Positions 23,585 to 37,910 of a DNA stretch of 64,000 nucleotides are shown here, piece after piece. The notes under the pieces are model-generated. The model was not told the origin of the DNA. It searched no databases and saw only the letters and a program-made list of their open reading frames with translations. The stretch covers positions 3,302,001 to 3,366,000 of the forward strand of contig LR746275.1 of NCBI GenBank assembly GCA_902729315.2, written 5' to 3'. Source of the stretch: Spirodela intermedia. Lineage: Eukaryota > Streptophyta > Magnoliopsida > Alismatales > Araceae. Both the position numbers and the translations under genes were made by a program. Numbering within the stretch: the stretch's first letter is position 1; each line of letters starts with the position of its first letter.

Positions 23585-24900
23585 TCATGATTTAAAAAAT
23601 AAAAATGAGTGAGAATGAGATAATATAAAAGATGCTCTAAGAAAACATGACTTAATATGAAGAAATGATTTGAAGTGGGATCACAACATCGAATAATCTT
23701 CTAGTGATACATTACATCTAAGAAAAACACATGAGAGAGAGCTAAGAATTTAGCATATTACAAGAAACTAACTAAGACAAAATAAGTGGACCCAAACATA
23801 TGAAGAGGTAAATAATCAAGAGAAAAGTTATACAAACATTTAAATGGGGATAGACCAAAGTAATCAAGATTAAATATAATTTATATGATAATTGATAGTG
23901 ACAAGGATTTAGCCTCAAAATAGAAAAGGTGTATAAATGAAGAGAAGTAATGTGTATAGTTTCAACTAGATGATGACGTTTTCAACTATTTCACTTATGA
24001 AATGTATAAGGACATGAAGTTTGATGAATAATTTATGATGATGTAAAGAGATCTCCAAACATCTTAGACATATATTTTACTCATCAATTAGAATAAAACA
24101 TTTAATTAGTTTTTCAAACTAGATTTTTATCATAATAATAAAGTTTTTATATATAAGAAATAATTCATAACATTTATCCATTAGAAATATCTAAGTATAA
24201 CTAGTGAAATCATCAAATAAATACAACATAATAACAAGCATCACTTTTCATAACTAGAAAAAAGAACATAGAAAAAAATAGTTGTGAGTTCAAAAGCTAA
24301 AGTTGTCATTTTTTTAAGATGTAGATATCAAAAAATATAATCTAAAACTATCTACATGATCAAGACAAGAGTGCCATCAGTACAAAGGAGAAGAATTTTG
24401 ACATGGGCCAAAAGAAGAAAGGTCTAGAAAGGATACTACAATAGTAAATGATTATATCATATAACTTTATGGCATGTCACAGTCAATCCCTTTATCTATT
24501 GATCCTACACAAGATCACAAGATCATTAAATACATAAAGATAATAGGCTAATGAATAAACTAAGAAGATAAATGACATTAGAAAGAGAAATATTAGATTG
24601 AATAATAGATTTAATATCATTTAACTACCTAGAGTAATCATTGATAATATAGATGGAATTAAGATGTAAACTTAAGGTTAAATAAGTATGTCAATTGTAA
24701 GAAGGGGTTATGTGAGTTGTGGCAATAAAGTCAAAAATCTAAAAAGAGTGATTGCCTACAAGTTGAGAAGTGGACACATTTGTGGTAGTTAGATGAGTAG
24801 ATGGAAGTAGGACACTAGAATGGCAAAGATGAGCAAGTTGTTTAAAAAGTAAAACTTAAATGTCTATATTAAGTATTTGTCAAATGTAATGGGCCCCTTA
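23585..24900. mobile_element. AT-rich degenerate retroelement sequence
   Basis: No intact frame is present. The minus strand around 24080-24240 reads like a decayed copia integrase segment (FDDFTSYT-like followed by FLMDK), resembling the integrase FVDDFSRYTW.Y.M motif. It probably belongs with the minus-strand copia remnant at 21290-21735. Confidence 0.45.
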
Positions 24901-25072
24901 TGTTACAGCCCATCCTAATAGTCAAACTAATGCTATAACTTTTTATGTTATGGTCTAGGGTTCAATATAAACCCTAGGCCCATTGTGGGCTTGCTTTTTG
25001 TCATTTTCACTTTTGACACACAAGTACCTTTATGGCAAGACATTTCATCTATGCTGAATTTTTTTTCTAACA
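24901..25072 (+). mobile_element. Candidate 5' LTR of the plus-strand copia element
   Basis: Starts TGTTACAGCC and ends TTCTAACA, about 172 bp with TG...CA ends. It shares short runs with the minus-strand LTR at 21057-21203. It is followed after about 250 bp by gag-like sequence. The primer binding site is not recognisable. Confidence 0.45.
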
Positions 25073-25977
25073 ACATTTTTTAGCCCCATTGTGTTCCATT
25101 ATAGTGAGGTTTTTTCACCTCTTGTCTTTTCTTTTGAGGATACTTTGTAGTCTCCGCCAAGCATCTAGTTAGTGAATGATGTCTTTCTATCGACACTCTT
25201 TCTTCTACTATTGTGTCTCCTGACTTTATAAATATTATTGTCATCTTCTTCAACATTTGTTGATCAGTGGTCAACTATGTTAGAAGGACCAAAACCTTTT
25301 GTTCCACTGACCATATGGGGTAACTTCACAACAAGTCACAAGTTAACAGAAATGAATTACTATCATTGGTAATAATTAATACATATTAATTTCAAGAGAA
25401 AAGATAAGATTAATCATCTATTTGAAGGTGTGTCATCTGACCCTAATATGTATTCAATGAGAGAAACATGATGTAGTACTCTTAAATCTATTGTAAAGTT
25501 TTATAGAGACTCACATTACCTAGTTGGTGAGTAATACGAAGACATGTAGGACAATATGAGATCACCTTATATTGTTGTATTTTAACATTTCTCAAACATA
25601 TAATATGATTGTAGAATATTATAGATTGAAGCAAACTGATCCATACCTAAGTCAATATTTTGGTGAGATTACATGTCTTACTCAATATCTCAACTCATTA
25701 CTTCTTTTATCTACTAATCTCTAACTAATGTAGAAGCAACGATATCAAATGACAATGGTAAACTTCCTTAGTAGGCTTTGTCCTAAATATGAGAATGTTT
25801 GGAATTAGATACTAGCACGAATTTAACTTCCAGCACTTGTTGAAGCCTATTAGTGTCTCTCGTGCTCTTATAGATCTTGACACTCTGTAGATCATACTTT
25901 ATGTAGAACACAATATTAGTATTTATTTAGTAACCTTTTCATGGGCATACTCATGGTGGTTGATATTACTCAGTCAT

Positions 25978-27497
25978 TGTATATTAAATCACGTAAATCT
26001 AAAATTTATAAAACTAAAAAATATATTTTTTAGATATATTAGAAGTATTTCTAAACAAATATATCAATTATAATTCAATAAAACTTTCAAAAATAGTGGT
26101 AATTTTTCAAGTCGATCACAGAGATGTAATATAATATCTGGTAATTATTCAAAAAAAATTCTCAAAAAATATAAATTTTTATAAATTTTACACTAAGAAA
26201 TAAAAAGGAAATATATTTAAAATTCACAAAAAAGGGAAATAAGGGTGCGGATGTTAAGATGACATCAGTGCCCGATGAATGTGAATCGGGTGGAAAGAAA
26301 GTTCCACCTAGCAATTTTTATGTAAGTGATTACAAATGATTTAATTAATCAAATTAAGATCTGTAAAAGCTAGAAGAATCATAATTGAACAAAGTATATT
26401 TTGGTAAATTAAAATCACACAAAATATCACTAAATGAACATTCGGGAGGATCGTCGTGTAGTGTCCACGGCCTCGAAGGCTCTCCTTAGACAAAGACGAC
26501 GTGGGTAATCTCTAGATTTCCTTGTGAAGTATAAAGATTAATGAAATAGGTCGTTGAATCATCTCCTATGGCTGTCACTTAGCAAAGTGAAAAAACGACG
26601 ACTTTGTGGCTCTCCGGCGACTATCACTCGGCAAAAAAGAGTTAGATGGAGGTGGGGCGTGTGTTAGAGAGCTTCATCATCAAGTCCGCACAACAAGGGG
26701 AGGCTCTTCATCGCATCTGGTATGCTCTCAAGAGGTAGTGACTCGTCTCTCGGTGGATCGTCCTCTTCCCGATGACAATTTATTTGTTGATCAATTAGAG
26801 ATATCTTACTCGATGGATTTATAATCCTTTTATTGTAAATCGTTCAATAATTTTAGTAACAATACTTCGCAAATCATGTTGATGAGATTTTTGCTGATGA
26901 TCCAATGATTATGGTTGCTTAATCCTACACTGACGATCTACAAGAAAGTCACGATAATCAGATAAAAAAAATATAAGTTTTGGCTCTAGGAGGATTCGAA
27001 CCCGGGCTAGTTGCCCACCCTTTCTAAGGAAGGCCGGTTTAGTCCCACATCGATTGTGCACCGATTTTTCGAGTGAATATATACTAATGTTATATTTCTT
27101 AGCAAATCCCTTCTCTCGTGTGTACGACCACTCATTGCCTCACAATCGGTTAGCCACCAATGATGTGGAAGGAGAGTGACGCACATGTGCCTTTATCGAT
27201 CTAAGCCGCTCGAGCCCCTACTCACGGCTACTCCCCGACTGAGCTTCTAACCAGCTTGCAGTCCTCCTCGTGTTGCCTTATTTTTATTTTTTATTTTTTT
27301 CTTCATTTATCTCAAAAGTAAGATTTTAAAAATCATATAAATTTATGTAAAATCACATAATTACCCAAAATTTATATTAATCAACTAAAAATGACTTTTC
27401 ACACTTTAACTTAAATATAAGTCTATTTATCATGAGTTAAGGCTAAAATTATATTATTTACTAATTATTAACTCATGATAATAAAGACTTATCAGTA
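25978..27497 (+). mobile_element. LTR-like unit B (probable solo LTR) inserted in copia gag
   Basis: The unit splits the copia gag region from its zinc knuckle. It starts TG (TGTATATTAAATCACG) and is flanked on both sides by GTCAT (25973-25977 and 27498-27502), which fits a 5-bp target duplication. Removing it and one GTCAT reconnects the gag reading frame to PRGEGGGRALRDCKN. It is related to unit A. Its 3' end reads TA instead of CA. Confidence 0.6.
26985..27100. promoter_or_regulatory. Pol III-like block: B box (minus) and USE-TATA pair (plus)
   Basis: The minus strand has a perfect B box GGTTCGAATCC near 27000. The plus strand has AGTCCCACATCG near 27045, identical to the plant snRNA upstream sequence element, with a TATATA 25 bases further on. 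That is the spacing of Pol III-type U6 promoters. No snRNA sequence follows, and no full tRNA cloverleaf can be folded by eye. Confidence 0.4.
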
Positions 27498-30400
27498 GTC
27501 ATCCAAGAGGGGAGGGTGGAGGTAGAGCACTTAGAGATTGTAAAAATAATAAGTGCACATATTGCAGCAAAAAAAGGCACACAAGAGATAAGTGTTATGC
27601 ACTTCATAGTCATCTTATTATGATTGTCAATGTTGTTACATAAGGAGAAGATAAAAGATCTCAAGGTATATATCACATGTAATTTTTTAGTAAGGAGTAT
27701 ATTCACCTACCCAAATTTTGAATTATCTAACAAGCATTAGTGTCAATCACCACTTCAAACATACTTGGGGCATATACACTGTGCTTTTTTCACACATCCA
27801 TATCCTCTTTAGGTAAATCATTCAGTTTGGTTCTTGACCCAAGTGCTACTAATCATATTATAGGTATATCTAATAATTTTATATCATATTTTAATCATCA
27901 TGAATTTTCTATTGCTACCTTATCGGATGACTCTACTACACTTGTTATAGAGATAGGGTCCTTATATCTTAACCCCAATCTTCATGTTATATTAATTTTA
28001 CACATACTTATTTTTCTTTTTAACCTTATTTTTATTAGTAAATTCACTTGATCCCAATAAGCCATAATAGTCTTTCTTCTCGATCTGTGTTTCATTCGGT
28101 ACCTAAAGACATGAAGGAGAATTGACGAAAGATATAAAGATGGAGGATTATACTAATTGGAAAAAGCTTCTTCAATTATGTGTACTGTTGCTTCACCTCT
28201 TCAAGTCTATAATTGATTAGGTCATATATCTCTAGAAAAACTCAAGTTGATGGTGCCTGATCTATCTAATCTAAAAGTGTTAGAGTGTGAATCATGTCAA
28301 TTAAGTAAACATTATCTTTCTAACTTTAGGTTAAGAGCTCTTTCAAGAGCATAGTCTATTTTTTATTTAGTTCATTCTGATGTGTAGGATCTTGATCGAG
28401 TCACTTCTAAACTTGGTCCTAAATCTTTTGTTACTTTTATTGATGATCACTCTTGTATTGACTGGTTATATCTCCTAAAAGATGAATCATAGTTATTTAT
28501 TATTTTTTGTTAAAATTTAAAATTAATTTGACAATAATATTTAAATATTTTATTATAATAATGTAAAAAAGTATTTTAGTTCATCTTTTACACAATATCT
28601 AACTACCATAAGATTATTTATCAATATCATGTCCTCATACTCCTCAAAAAAATAGAATAATTTAGAAGAAAAACCATCATATCATCAAAACAACTCACAC
28701 ATTATTTTTACATATGAATGTCCCACTTGAATTTTAGAGTGATATTGCTCTTATAGTCACCGACTTAATTAATCAAATGAGATCATGAATTTTAAGTCGA
28801 AAGACTTGATATTCTTGTCTTTATCCTATTAGTCTATTATATAATGTACCATTGAAGATTTTTGGATGTATATGTTTTGTCCATCATTTAGATATAGGTG
28901 AGATAAACTTGATCTAAAGTATATGAAATACATTTTCTTAAAATATTATTGTACTAAAAAATGATACAATTGTTACTGTCCTTCACTTCATATAATTTTT
29001 ATTTATGCAGATGTTACATTCTTTGAGATTACTGATTTCTTCACTATGTCACAATATATTAGTTTTCTAAATAACTCACCTTTATCAATCATTATAGAAC
29101 CCATCTTGGTGGATAATCCTAATACGATTATTGAATAATTAGATGATATGGTGGAAGATACATGTCCTCCAATCACATAGGTGTACATGTGACATAATAC
29201 TCCCTTAGTACCTCGAGGCATCTACTTTTCAACCAATCCTTCTTTATGTCTAAAGGATTAGTAACATACATATCAATATTTAGTAATCTTGATCTCCCTA
29301 TTATCTTATGAAAAGAAAAATATTCTTATATACACTATCTCATATCTAACTTTGTATCATATCATCATTTATCTCTTACTTACTCAGTTCTTATATCTAA
29401 TTTATCTCATTATCATACTCTTATGATTATTTTAGAAGCACTAAGTTATCTTAGATGACATGTTGCTATGATTGAAGAGATATATGCACTTGACAAGAAC
29501 TGATAAAGTTTATTATTGACTGAAAATAGATCTTTGCTGTTAAAGTTGGACCTCATGGTATAATTGATTGCTTGAAAACTCCTTCGGTGGTGACATAGTA
29601 CTTCACTCTCTTTATAGTGAAGATTATTTAGAGACCTCTCATGATGGTAAAATTATCGCTATTTGTATTGTGTTTTTACTTTAGTGATTCACTTCTCTTA
29701 CTCTCTCTATCAATTTAATATAAAAAATATATTACTTCATGACACTATAGAAGAAGATATATATATATAGCACAATCTTTAAGATTTAGTACACACATGG
29801 GCTCTAATATAGTTTGTCAATTACACAACTCCTTTTATGGTTTGAAGCAATCTCCTCAAACATAGTTTAGTTGGTTTAGTAACACTATGAGTGAGTTTGG
29901 TATTCAAAGATGTGGCATTAATCATTGTCTTTTATCAACACTCTTTAATTGAGTGAATCTTATTATTTTCCTATGTTGATGACATTGTTATCATTGAGAG
30001 TGATTATATTAGTTTATCTTATTTGAAGACTTTTTTACAAAGTCAATTTGCATATATTTTACTTGTTATCATTGAGAATACTAAGAATCTTGACAATCTC
30101 AAGTTCTTCATTGACATAGAGGTTGTTTGTTCTAAAGAATAGATTATTATAAACTAACATAAATATATTCTTTATCTACTTTTAGATATATATATGACTA
30201 AAGCGAAACCAATTAATACTCTTATGGATCCCCTTTTGAAGATTATCTAATGTAGAAGGAGAATTATTAGATGATTTAAGATGATATCGACACTTGATTG
30301 GCAAATTCCTCTACTTGATTATCACTCAATAAGACATCTCATTCGTTACAAGTATTGTAAGTCAGCTTATAAATCAACCTCATAGTGGACACTTTATAGT

Positions 30401-31470
30401 TGTTACATGGATTTTATAATATTTTAAAAAAAATCAAAGCCAATGATTATTATACAAGAATCATGGTCACCTTAACATCTAAGATTTTTCTAATGCTGAT
30501 TGAGCTAGAAATAGTATTGATAAGATATCTACAAATAGTTATCATATTTTAATTGATGGCATTCTTATTTCTTAGAAGAGCAAGAAGTAATTAGTGATGT
30601 CACAATCTAGTGTAGAGTCTGAGTATAAGACTATGACACAAATCACATGTGAACTCATTTAAATTCATTATTTTTTTGAGAAACTTAAGCTTTTTCCTCA
30701 TATCTCATGAAAATTTGATGTGACAATGAGTAGGAAGTGGTTTGGTGAAAAGGCCTACAAGTTAGTATTCACTAGATCATGATTATTGTCATACTTATTT
30801 TTTACCCTTTTTCACTTTCTATAATATTTTTTAAAACATAATTATGGGTTATTTTGTGAAAATAATGTGTAACTAAGTCAGTCAATCTTGAACACTATGA
30901 TCACCAAATCATTTTGTGAAATAAATGGACCTCTACTACATCCATGACTATTTTCTTATAATTGAGTATAATATTTCCTTATAATAATTTTTACTATGAC
31001 AATAGATACATTTATATTTTTACAAAGATGTAAAATAAATAGAATTTTCACAATATTATGGATAAGTGAAGCAACACCCATCATAAGTACATTTCCAAGT
31101 ACATTAGTAGAATGGAGAGATCACAAATGAGTATTATTGGTAATTAATTCACTAAAAATATTTAAAGTAGTATATAATGGAGATCAATATAATACAGATC
31201 CATGAACATTTTCAAAATCATCTCAAGAGGCCATTTAAAATTGTACCGCTCTTGATCACTTTGAATAGATTTTTGTTTTATGAAGACGAGTTAGTCCCAC
31301 AATATAATAAAATAAGACTAAAAGCTTGAAAAGATTGAGTGCTTTGACGAACAACTTGTCTCTTACCTTCAAATTAATATATTTTTTTGTAAAATTAGAT
31401 TGTGTATAAAGACAATTCATTCCACGTATATTTTTGAAAAATTATCGCCTCCCCCGATTTCTCTCTGTGT

Positions 31471-34035
31471 GAATACTTTCGGGGCAACTTTCCGCCAGTA
31501 ATCCCCGTCACGGGTGGTGGTCTCGTCCTCGCCGGCCGGCGGAGCACAAGTCTGCCGGCGTTCTACTCTCCGGCGTCGAGGACCTCGATGTGGGCGCAGG
31601 AAGCGGTGGCCCGCGATGTGTTCTCGTCTGCGATCACTTCGGGGGTCGCATTGTTGCTGCTCCGGTTCTGGGAGGAGCTCGCCAAGCGTGGCGTCTTCGA
31701 GCAGGTCAGCCACCAGATCTGACAATTTCCATTCTGAGAAAACGCTTCCATACGGCAGGACGAGTGCTGGGATTCTATGGTGTGAGCTTAGATCCAGCCA
31801 TTTAGACAAATTCGAGGACGCCTCGTGGAAAGGGTATTATCCTGCCGTCATCCGGTCGGTTAAATTTTTGAAAGTAATCGTGTGAAGTCCGGTGATAATG
31901 GTCGGGATTCAAGGGGATGTGAGTTTTCGGTGGCCTCGGCCGCTCCTCTGTCAGATCTAACCGACGCCGAAGTGCTCATGTGCTGGGAAAACAGCATGGA
32001 TATACTGGATTTGGCAGATTAAACGAATGCAGAATTCCTCGGAAAACATCAAAGAATTAGAGGTTTGTTAGACCCTCGTTGCTCATCGGATTATTTGGTG
32101 AATAGACGAGGATCAATAGGATGATATTTAATCACTGATCATCTTGTTTTTCTTGAGCTTGCTTCTTAACGCACAGAAATCTACTATTGATCTGTGTGGA
32201 ATATATTGCTAAAATATCGTCGATAAAGCGTGCGCTGGGTTTGCCTTATTTTCAGGAAACTGTAGAGCTAATTTTTGTGGATCGAAGCACAACTGATAGA
32301 CCAGGAAGGGATCCGCGGGTTGTTTTCTGACGGCTTCAAGGGTGCGATTCGTTCTGTCCTTGAAACATAAGACGGGCCCGTTGGAGCTGACCATCCCCTC
32401 TGACTTGTAGGTTGGAATCCGGGGAAGTAGGGAAAACTAGGGATTCAGAAAAGACCCCCAGGGCATGCATCTCGTCCTCTGTAGAGGACTCTTCCCCCGG
32501 TAGGATTATGTCTTGGAAGGAGTTCTTCGTAGATCAAGCCCAGAGGCTGGAAAGAGTCGAATGCCATGCATTTTTTATTTTTATTTTTTTTAATTATTGG
32601 TTGAACTGACAATCTAAATTTCCATCTAGATGGATCGAATTGTTACCCTGAACAGCCCTTTCTTCTATCGACCTCTGCGACTTATGTGGGCCTCCGATTT
32701 TAATGCTTGATTAATTGAGTTACGACTTTTTTGATGTGTCTGACAGAATACTCCAGCTTGTAGACATTGATTCTCATCCCGACGTCAATGTATTGCCTGC
32801 ATCTCTCCCTGAGTTACAGAGGTCTGACCAATTCGGGAGACCTTAGTAGAGATTACTGCATCAGAAGACCTTAGTTTGCATATTTTCAATTTTCACCTGG
32901 GGGACGACAAGATGACAAGTTTGACAACTATGTAATTCGGGATATGCTCATGTGAGAGTAAGATTTAAAAGGGTCGTATTTTGCAGTCTTTTTTTTTCAC
33001 ATAGTTGACGAGATTAATGGTATCACCATCTTTTGTTCTTGAACGGCTGACAAATTGGGATAATCGTGTTGTTTTCTTGTAAATGACCAGATTTATTTTT
33101 GAGCAAGTTCACAACATGGAAACGCTCTCTGCTCTCCCTGGTTGAATCCATCGTGAGGCCGTCAGTTCCATCCAACCCCCAATTTTCTGAATCCTTCCTC
33201 GGGGAACAGTCACCGCCACCTTCTTCCCATATCCCCGGGGTGCAAATAAGGAAGTTGAAGCACTTGTGAGCGAGTTTTTATGTGGGTCTGTCCTGGATCT
33301 CTGGGGTTCTCCTCATGCACCTGGTGAAGCCGAAATTTTATATATATTTTTCTGGTCCACTGCTTCCGCTGAATATTTGGTCTTCTCGCTGAATATTTAC
33401 AACATTTTTTCCTTCCGCTACCTTCTGATTTCTTGGATTCGTTTTCTGTTTCACCTGCCGCCGCCACTAACGCCCCCTTCCTCGTAACCCTCGCAGACTC
33501 TGAGCAGGAAGCTGGTTCACATCAGCGTTGGGTTGACTTTCATGCTCTTCTGGCCAATGTTCAGGTATGGATCAGTGTTCCCTGACCCTCCTGGCTTGTA
33601 TTGACTGGACCCAGATGGGTTCTTATGGTTTCCTTCCGCAGCTCCGGAGAGCTGGCCCCATTTCTGGCAGCCATTGCTCCTGTCTTCAACATAATAAGGA
33701 TGATCTTTCTGGGACTGGGTATCTGGAGAAACGACGCCATCGTCAAGTCCATGAGCAGATACGGAGACTACAGGTTTCCAATTAGACAATGTCGACTCCC
33801 TGATTTCGCTCCTGACACAGCCGACTAAGTGAGATCAGTCTTGCTTCTGGGTTTCCAGGGAGCTCCTCAAAGGACCTCTGTTCTACGCCTGCACCATCAC
33901 CCTAGCAACCACTGTCTTCTGGCGAACCTCCCCTGTCGCCATAGCTGCCGTCTGCAACTTATGCGCAGGAGACGGTATGGCTTTGCCTTTGTTATGCCAC
34001 CTCATGCGAGTAAGAAACAATCGTCCTTGAAGATC

Positions 34036-34076
<41 letters not shown>

Positions 34077-34447
34077 GCGTGGCCGATGTCATCGGAAGGC
34101 GATTCGGAAGGGTCAAACTCCCCTACAACTCCAGCAAGTCCTACGCCGGCAGTGTGGCCATGGCGGCAGCGGGATTCCTCGCATCCGTCGGGTGAGTACA
34201 ACTACCGCGGTATATCTCTCTCTCCTGGGCTGCTCCTCGCTCTCACGATTTCATGGGTTCTTTCAGGTACATGTACTACTATTCCCTGTTCGGGTTCGTC
34301 GAAGTGAGCTGGGGGAAGACTCTAGGGTTCTTGCTGGTCTCCCTGGCCGCCACTGCGGTCGAGTCTCTCCCCATAAGCTCCAAGTTTGACGACAACCTCA
34401 CCGTCCCCTTGACCTCCTTCCTGGTGGGCTCCCTGGTCTTCTGACCT
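31471..34447. repeat. FOLK segmental duplication, right copy
   Basis: Direct-orientation match of 18188-21053. Relative to the left copy it carries about 150 extra bases in intron 1 (around 32058-32208) and lacks a few bases near 32505. Confidence 0.95.
31588..34444 (+). CDS. FOLK: Farnesol/phytol kinase-type gene, copy 2, N-terminally shortened
   Basis: Exons 31588-31704, 33497-33564, 33642-33773, 33859-33974, 34077-34191 and 34267-34444 join in frame to 241 residues, and all family motifs are intact (NLCAGDG at 139-145). The first ATG in frame is MWAQEAVARDVFSS, which aligns with internal Met71 of copy 1. Upstream the frame stays open to a stop at 31435 but has no ATG. Homology to copy 1 ends at about 31471, beyond which the sequence is AT-rich repeat. 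So the presumed transit peptide and native promoter are missing. Coding differences from copy 1 after exon 1 are silent where I checked (GGC to GGA in exon 5). It may be an untranscribed duplicate, or a cytosolic/ER form if a new promoter exists. It converges on the PEBP gene, with 165 bp between stop codons. Confidence 0.8.
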
Positions 34448-34609
34448 GCAAAGCCTCCCTGTTTCTTGGATGCCTGAATCTTGTTCTAACATGCCATCTA
34501 CGAGTCGACGGAAAGAGCTGAGTGAGAGTATTAATGGCAGCTTATTGACTAGGTAGCTTGTCATCTTCTTTCACTGCGCCATTAAGATACAAGCCCATAA
34601 CACACACTC

Positions 34610-35183
34610 TCAGAAGATGCCGACCAGTTCGGCCTCCGCCACTGCGCGCCCTGCGACGGCGTCCAGCAGCTTGTCCTTCGTCACCTGCGTTGACACATCC
34701 TCAACCCAGTAGATCTCCAAAAAAGTAAGAGGAGGAAGGAAGAAGGATGAAGTGAGGGTTGACCTTGTGGCCGAGGTGAACGAGGTCGGGAAGGGCGAAG
34801 AGGCGGAAGCGGTAACGGTGGCCGGAAGTCGGTGCCTTGGGGCCCCGCCAACCAGGCTGCTTCCAGTCGTTGAGTCCCTCCAAGATGCCGGCGTGGTCTC
34901 TTCCGCCGTGCTCGGCTCTGCCGGAGAAGCCCTCGGGGAGGCCCTTCGCAGCCGGCGGGATGTTGACGACGACCCAGTGAGTCCACGGCACGATGGGCCT
35001 CTCCGGCGACGGCGCGTCAACGTCCTCCACCACGAGGGCCAGGCTGGCGGCGCCGCCGGGCACACCGTACCACTCCAGCGGCGGGGAGATGTCCCTCAGA
35101 GCACCCTGCCCTTCGCCGGTGTACTTCCTGGGGATCCGGTGGCCGTCGTGGAACGCCGGCGACACCAGCTTGAACGGCTCCAT
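34610..35183 (-). CDS. PEBP family protein, bacterial YbhB/UPF0098-like type
   Basis: Exons (minus) 35183-34764 and 34684-34610 join in frame to 164 residues, the full length of this small single-domain family. It starts MEPFKLVSPAFHDGHRIPRK and carries the PEBP ligand-site motifs DISPPLEW (31-38), VVEDVDAP (51-58) and PWTHWVVVNIP (66-76), a GHRYRFRLFALP segment, and the C-terminal helix VTKDKLLDAVAG. The sequence lacks the FT/TFL1 external-loop features, so it belongs to the ancient prokaryote-like branch and not to the florigen branch. Its biochemical role in plants is not known to me. A longer frame from an ATG at 35501 exists, but the extra 106 residues are low-complexity and unlike the family, so the inner ATG was chosen. 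A (GA)n tract lies upstream at 35369-35391. Confidence 0.9.
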
Positions 35184-37700
<2,517 letters not shown>

Positions 37701-37773
37701 GTTCGTGGGAGGCTTTCGTATTCCCGGAATGGTTTCGTGAAGATCGTTGCCTTGAAGTAAGCCGGAAGCCTAC

Positions 37774-37910
37774 TTTTATCTGCGACCGGATAAGGTCATC
37801 TTGCCGGAGCCACTTCTGGGAGCCGCCCGAACCCTATTTTTGTCCGCAACTGGATAAGGTCACCTCGCCGGGGTTCACCTCCGGGAGCCGCCGGAACCCT
37901 ACCTATATCC
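37774..37910. repeat. Two-copy GC-rich tandem repeat of about 65-70 bp
   Basis: Two adjacent units share 'ggataaggtca.ct.gccgg', 'gggagccgcc.gaaccctac' and intervening sequence. They lead into the longer array that follows. Confidence 0.7.

Larger units (their letters stand above)
25290..30950 (+). pseudogene. Degenerate Ty1/copia gag-pol, interrupted by an LTR-like insertion
   Basis: Copia domains appear in order with many stops and frameshifts. Gag-like sequence lies at 25320-25960 and the zinc knuckle CTYCSKKRHTRDKC at about 27553-27594. The protease site, decayed to LVLDPSATNH, is at about 27830. The pre-integrase LGHISLEKLK-like segment is near 28220. The integrase FVTFIDDHSCIDWLYLLKDE is at about 28430-28490. 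The reverse transcriptase motif FLYVDDIVI lies near 29970. The RNase H DADWARNSIDK-like and KSKK..VMSQSSVESEYKTM-like segments are at about 30495-30640. The order is gag-PR-IN-RT-RH, the Ty1/copia arrangement. The element is non-autonomous and old. Confidence 0.85.

Noticed and set aside
26985-27060. A tRNA gene on the minus strand
   Set aside because: Only the B box/T-loop part is convincing. No matching acceptor stem, A box or anticodon arm could be drawn, so it is listed as a Pol III-like block instead.
31417-31885. Separate genes suggested by frames around the FOLK copy 2 first exon
   Set aside because: They are shadow frames of the duplicated FOLK exon 1 region. Only the frame matching copy 1 exon 1 splices correctly into exon 2.
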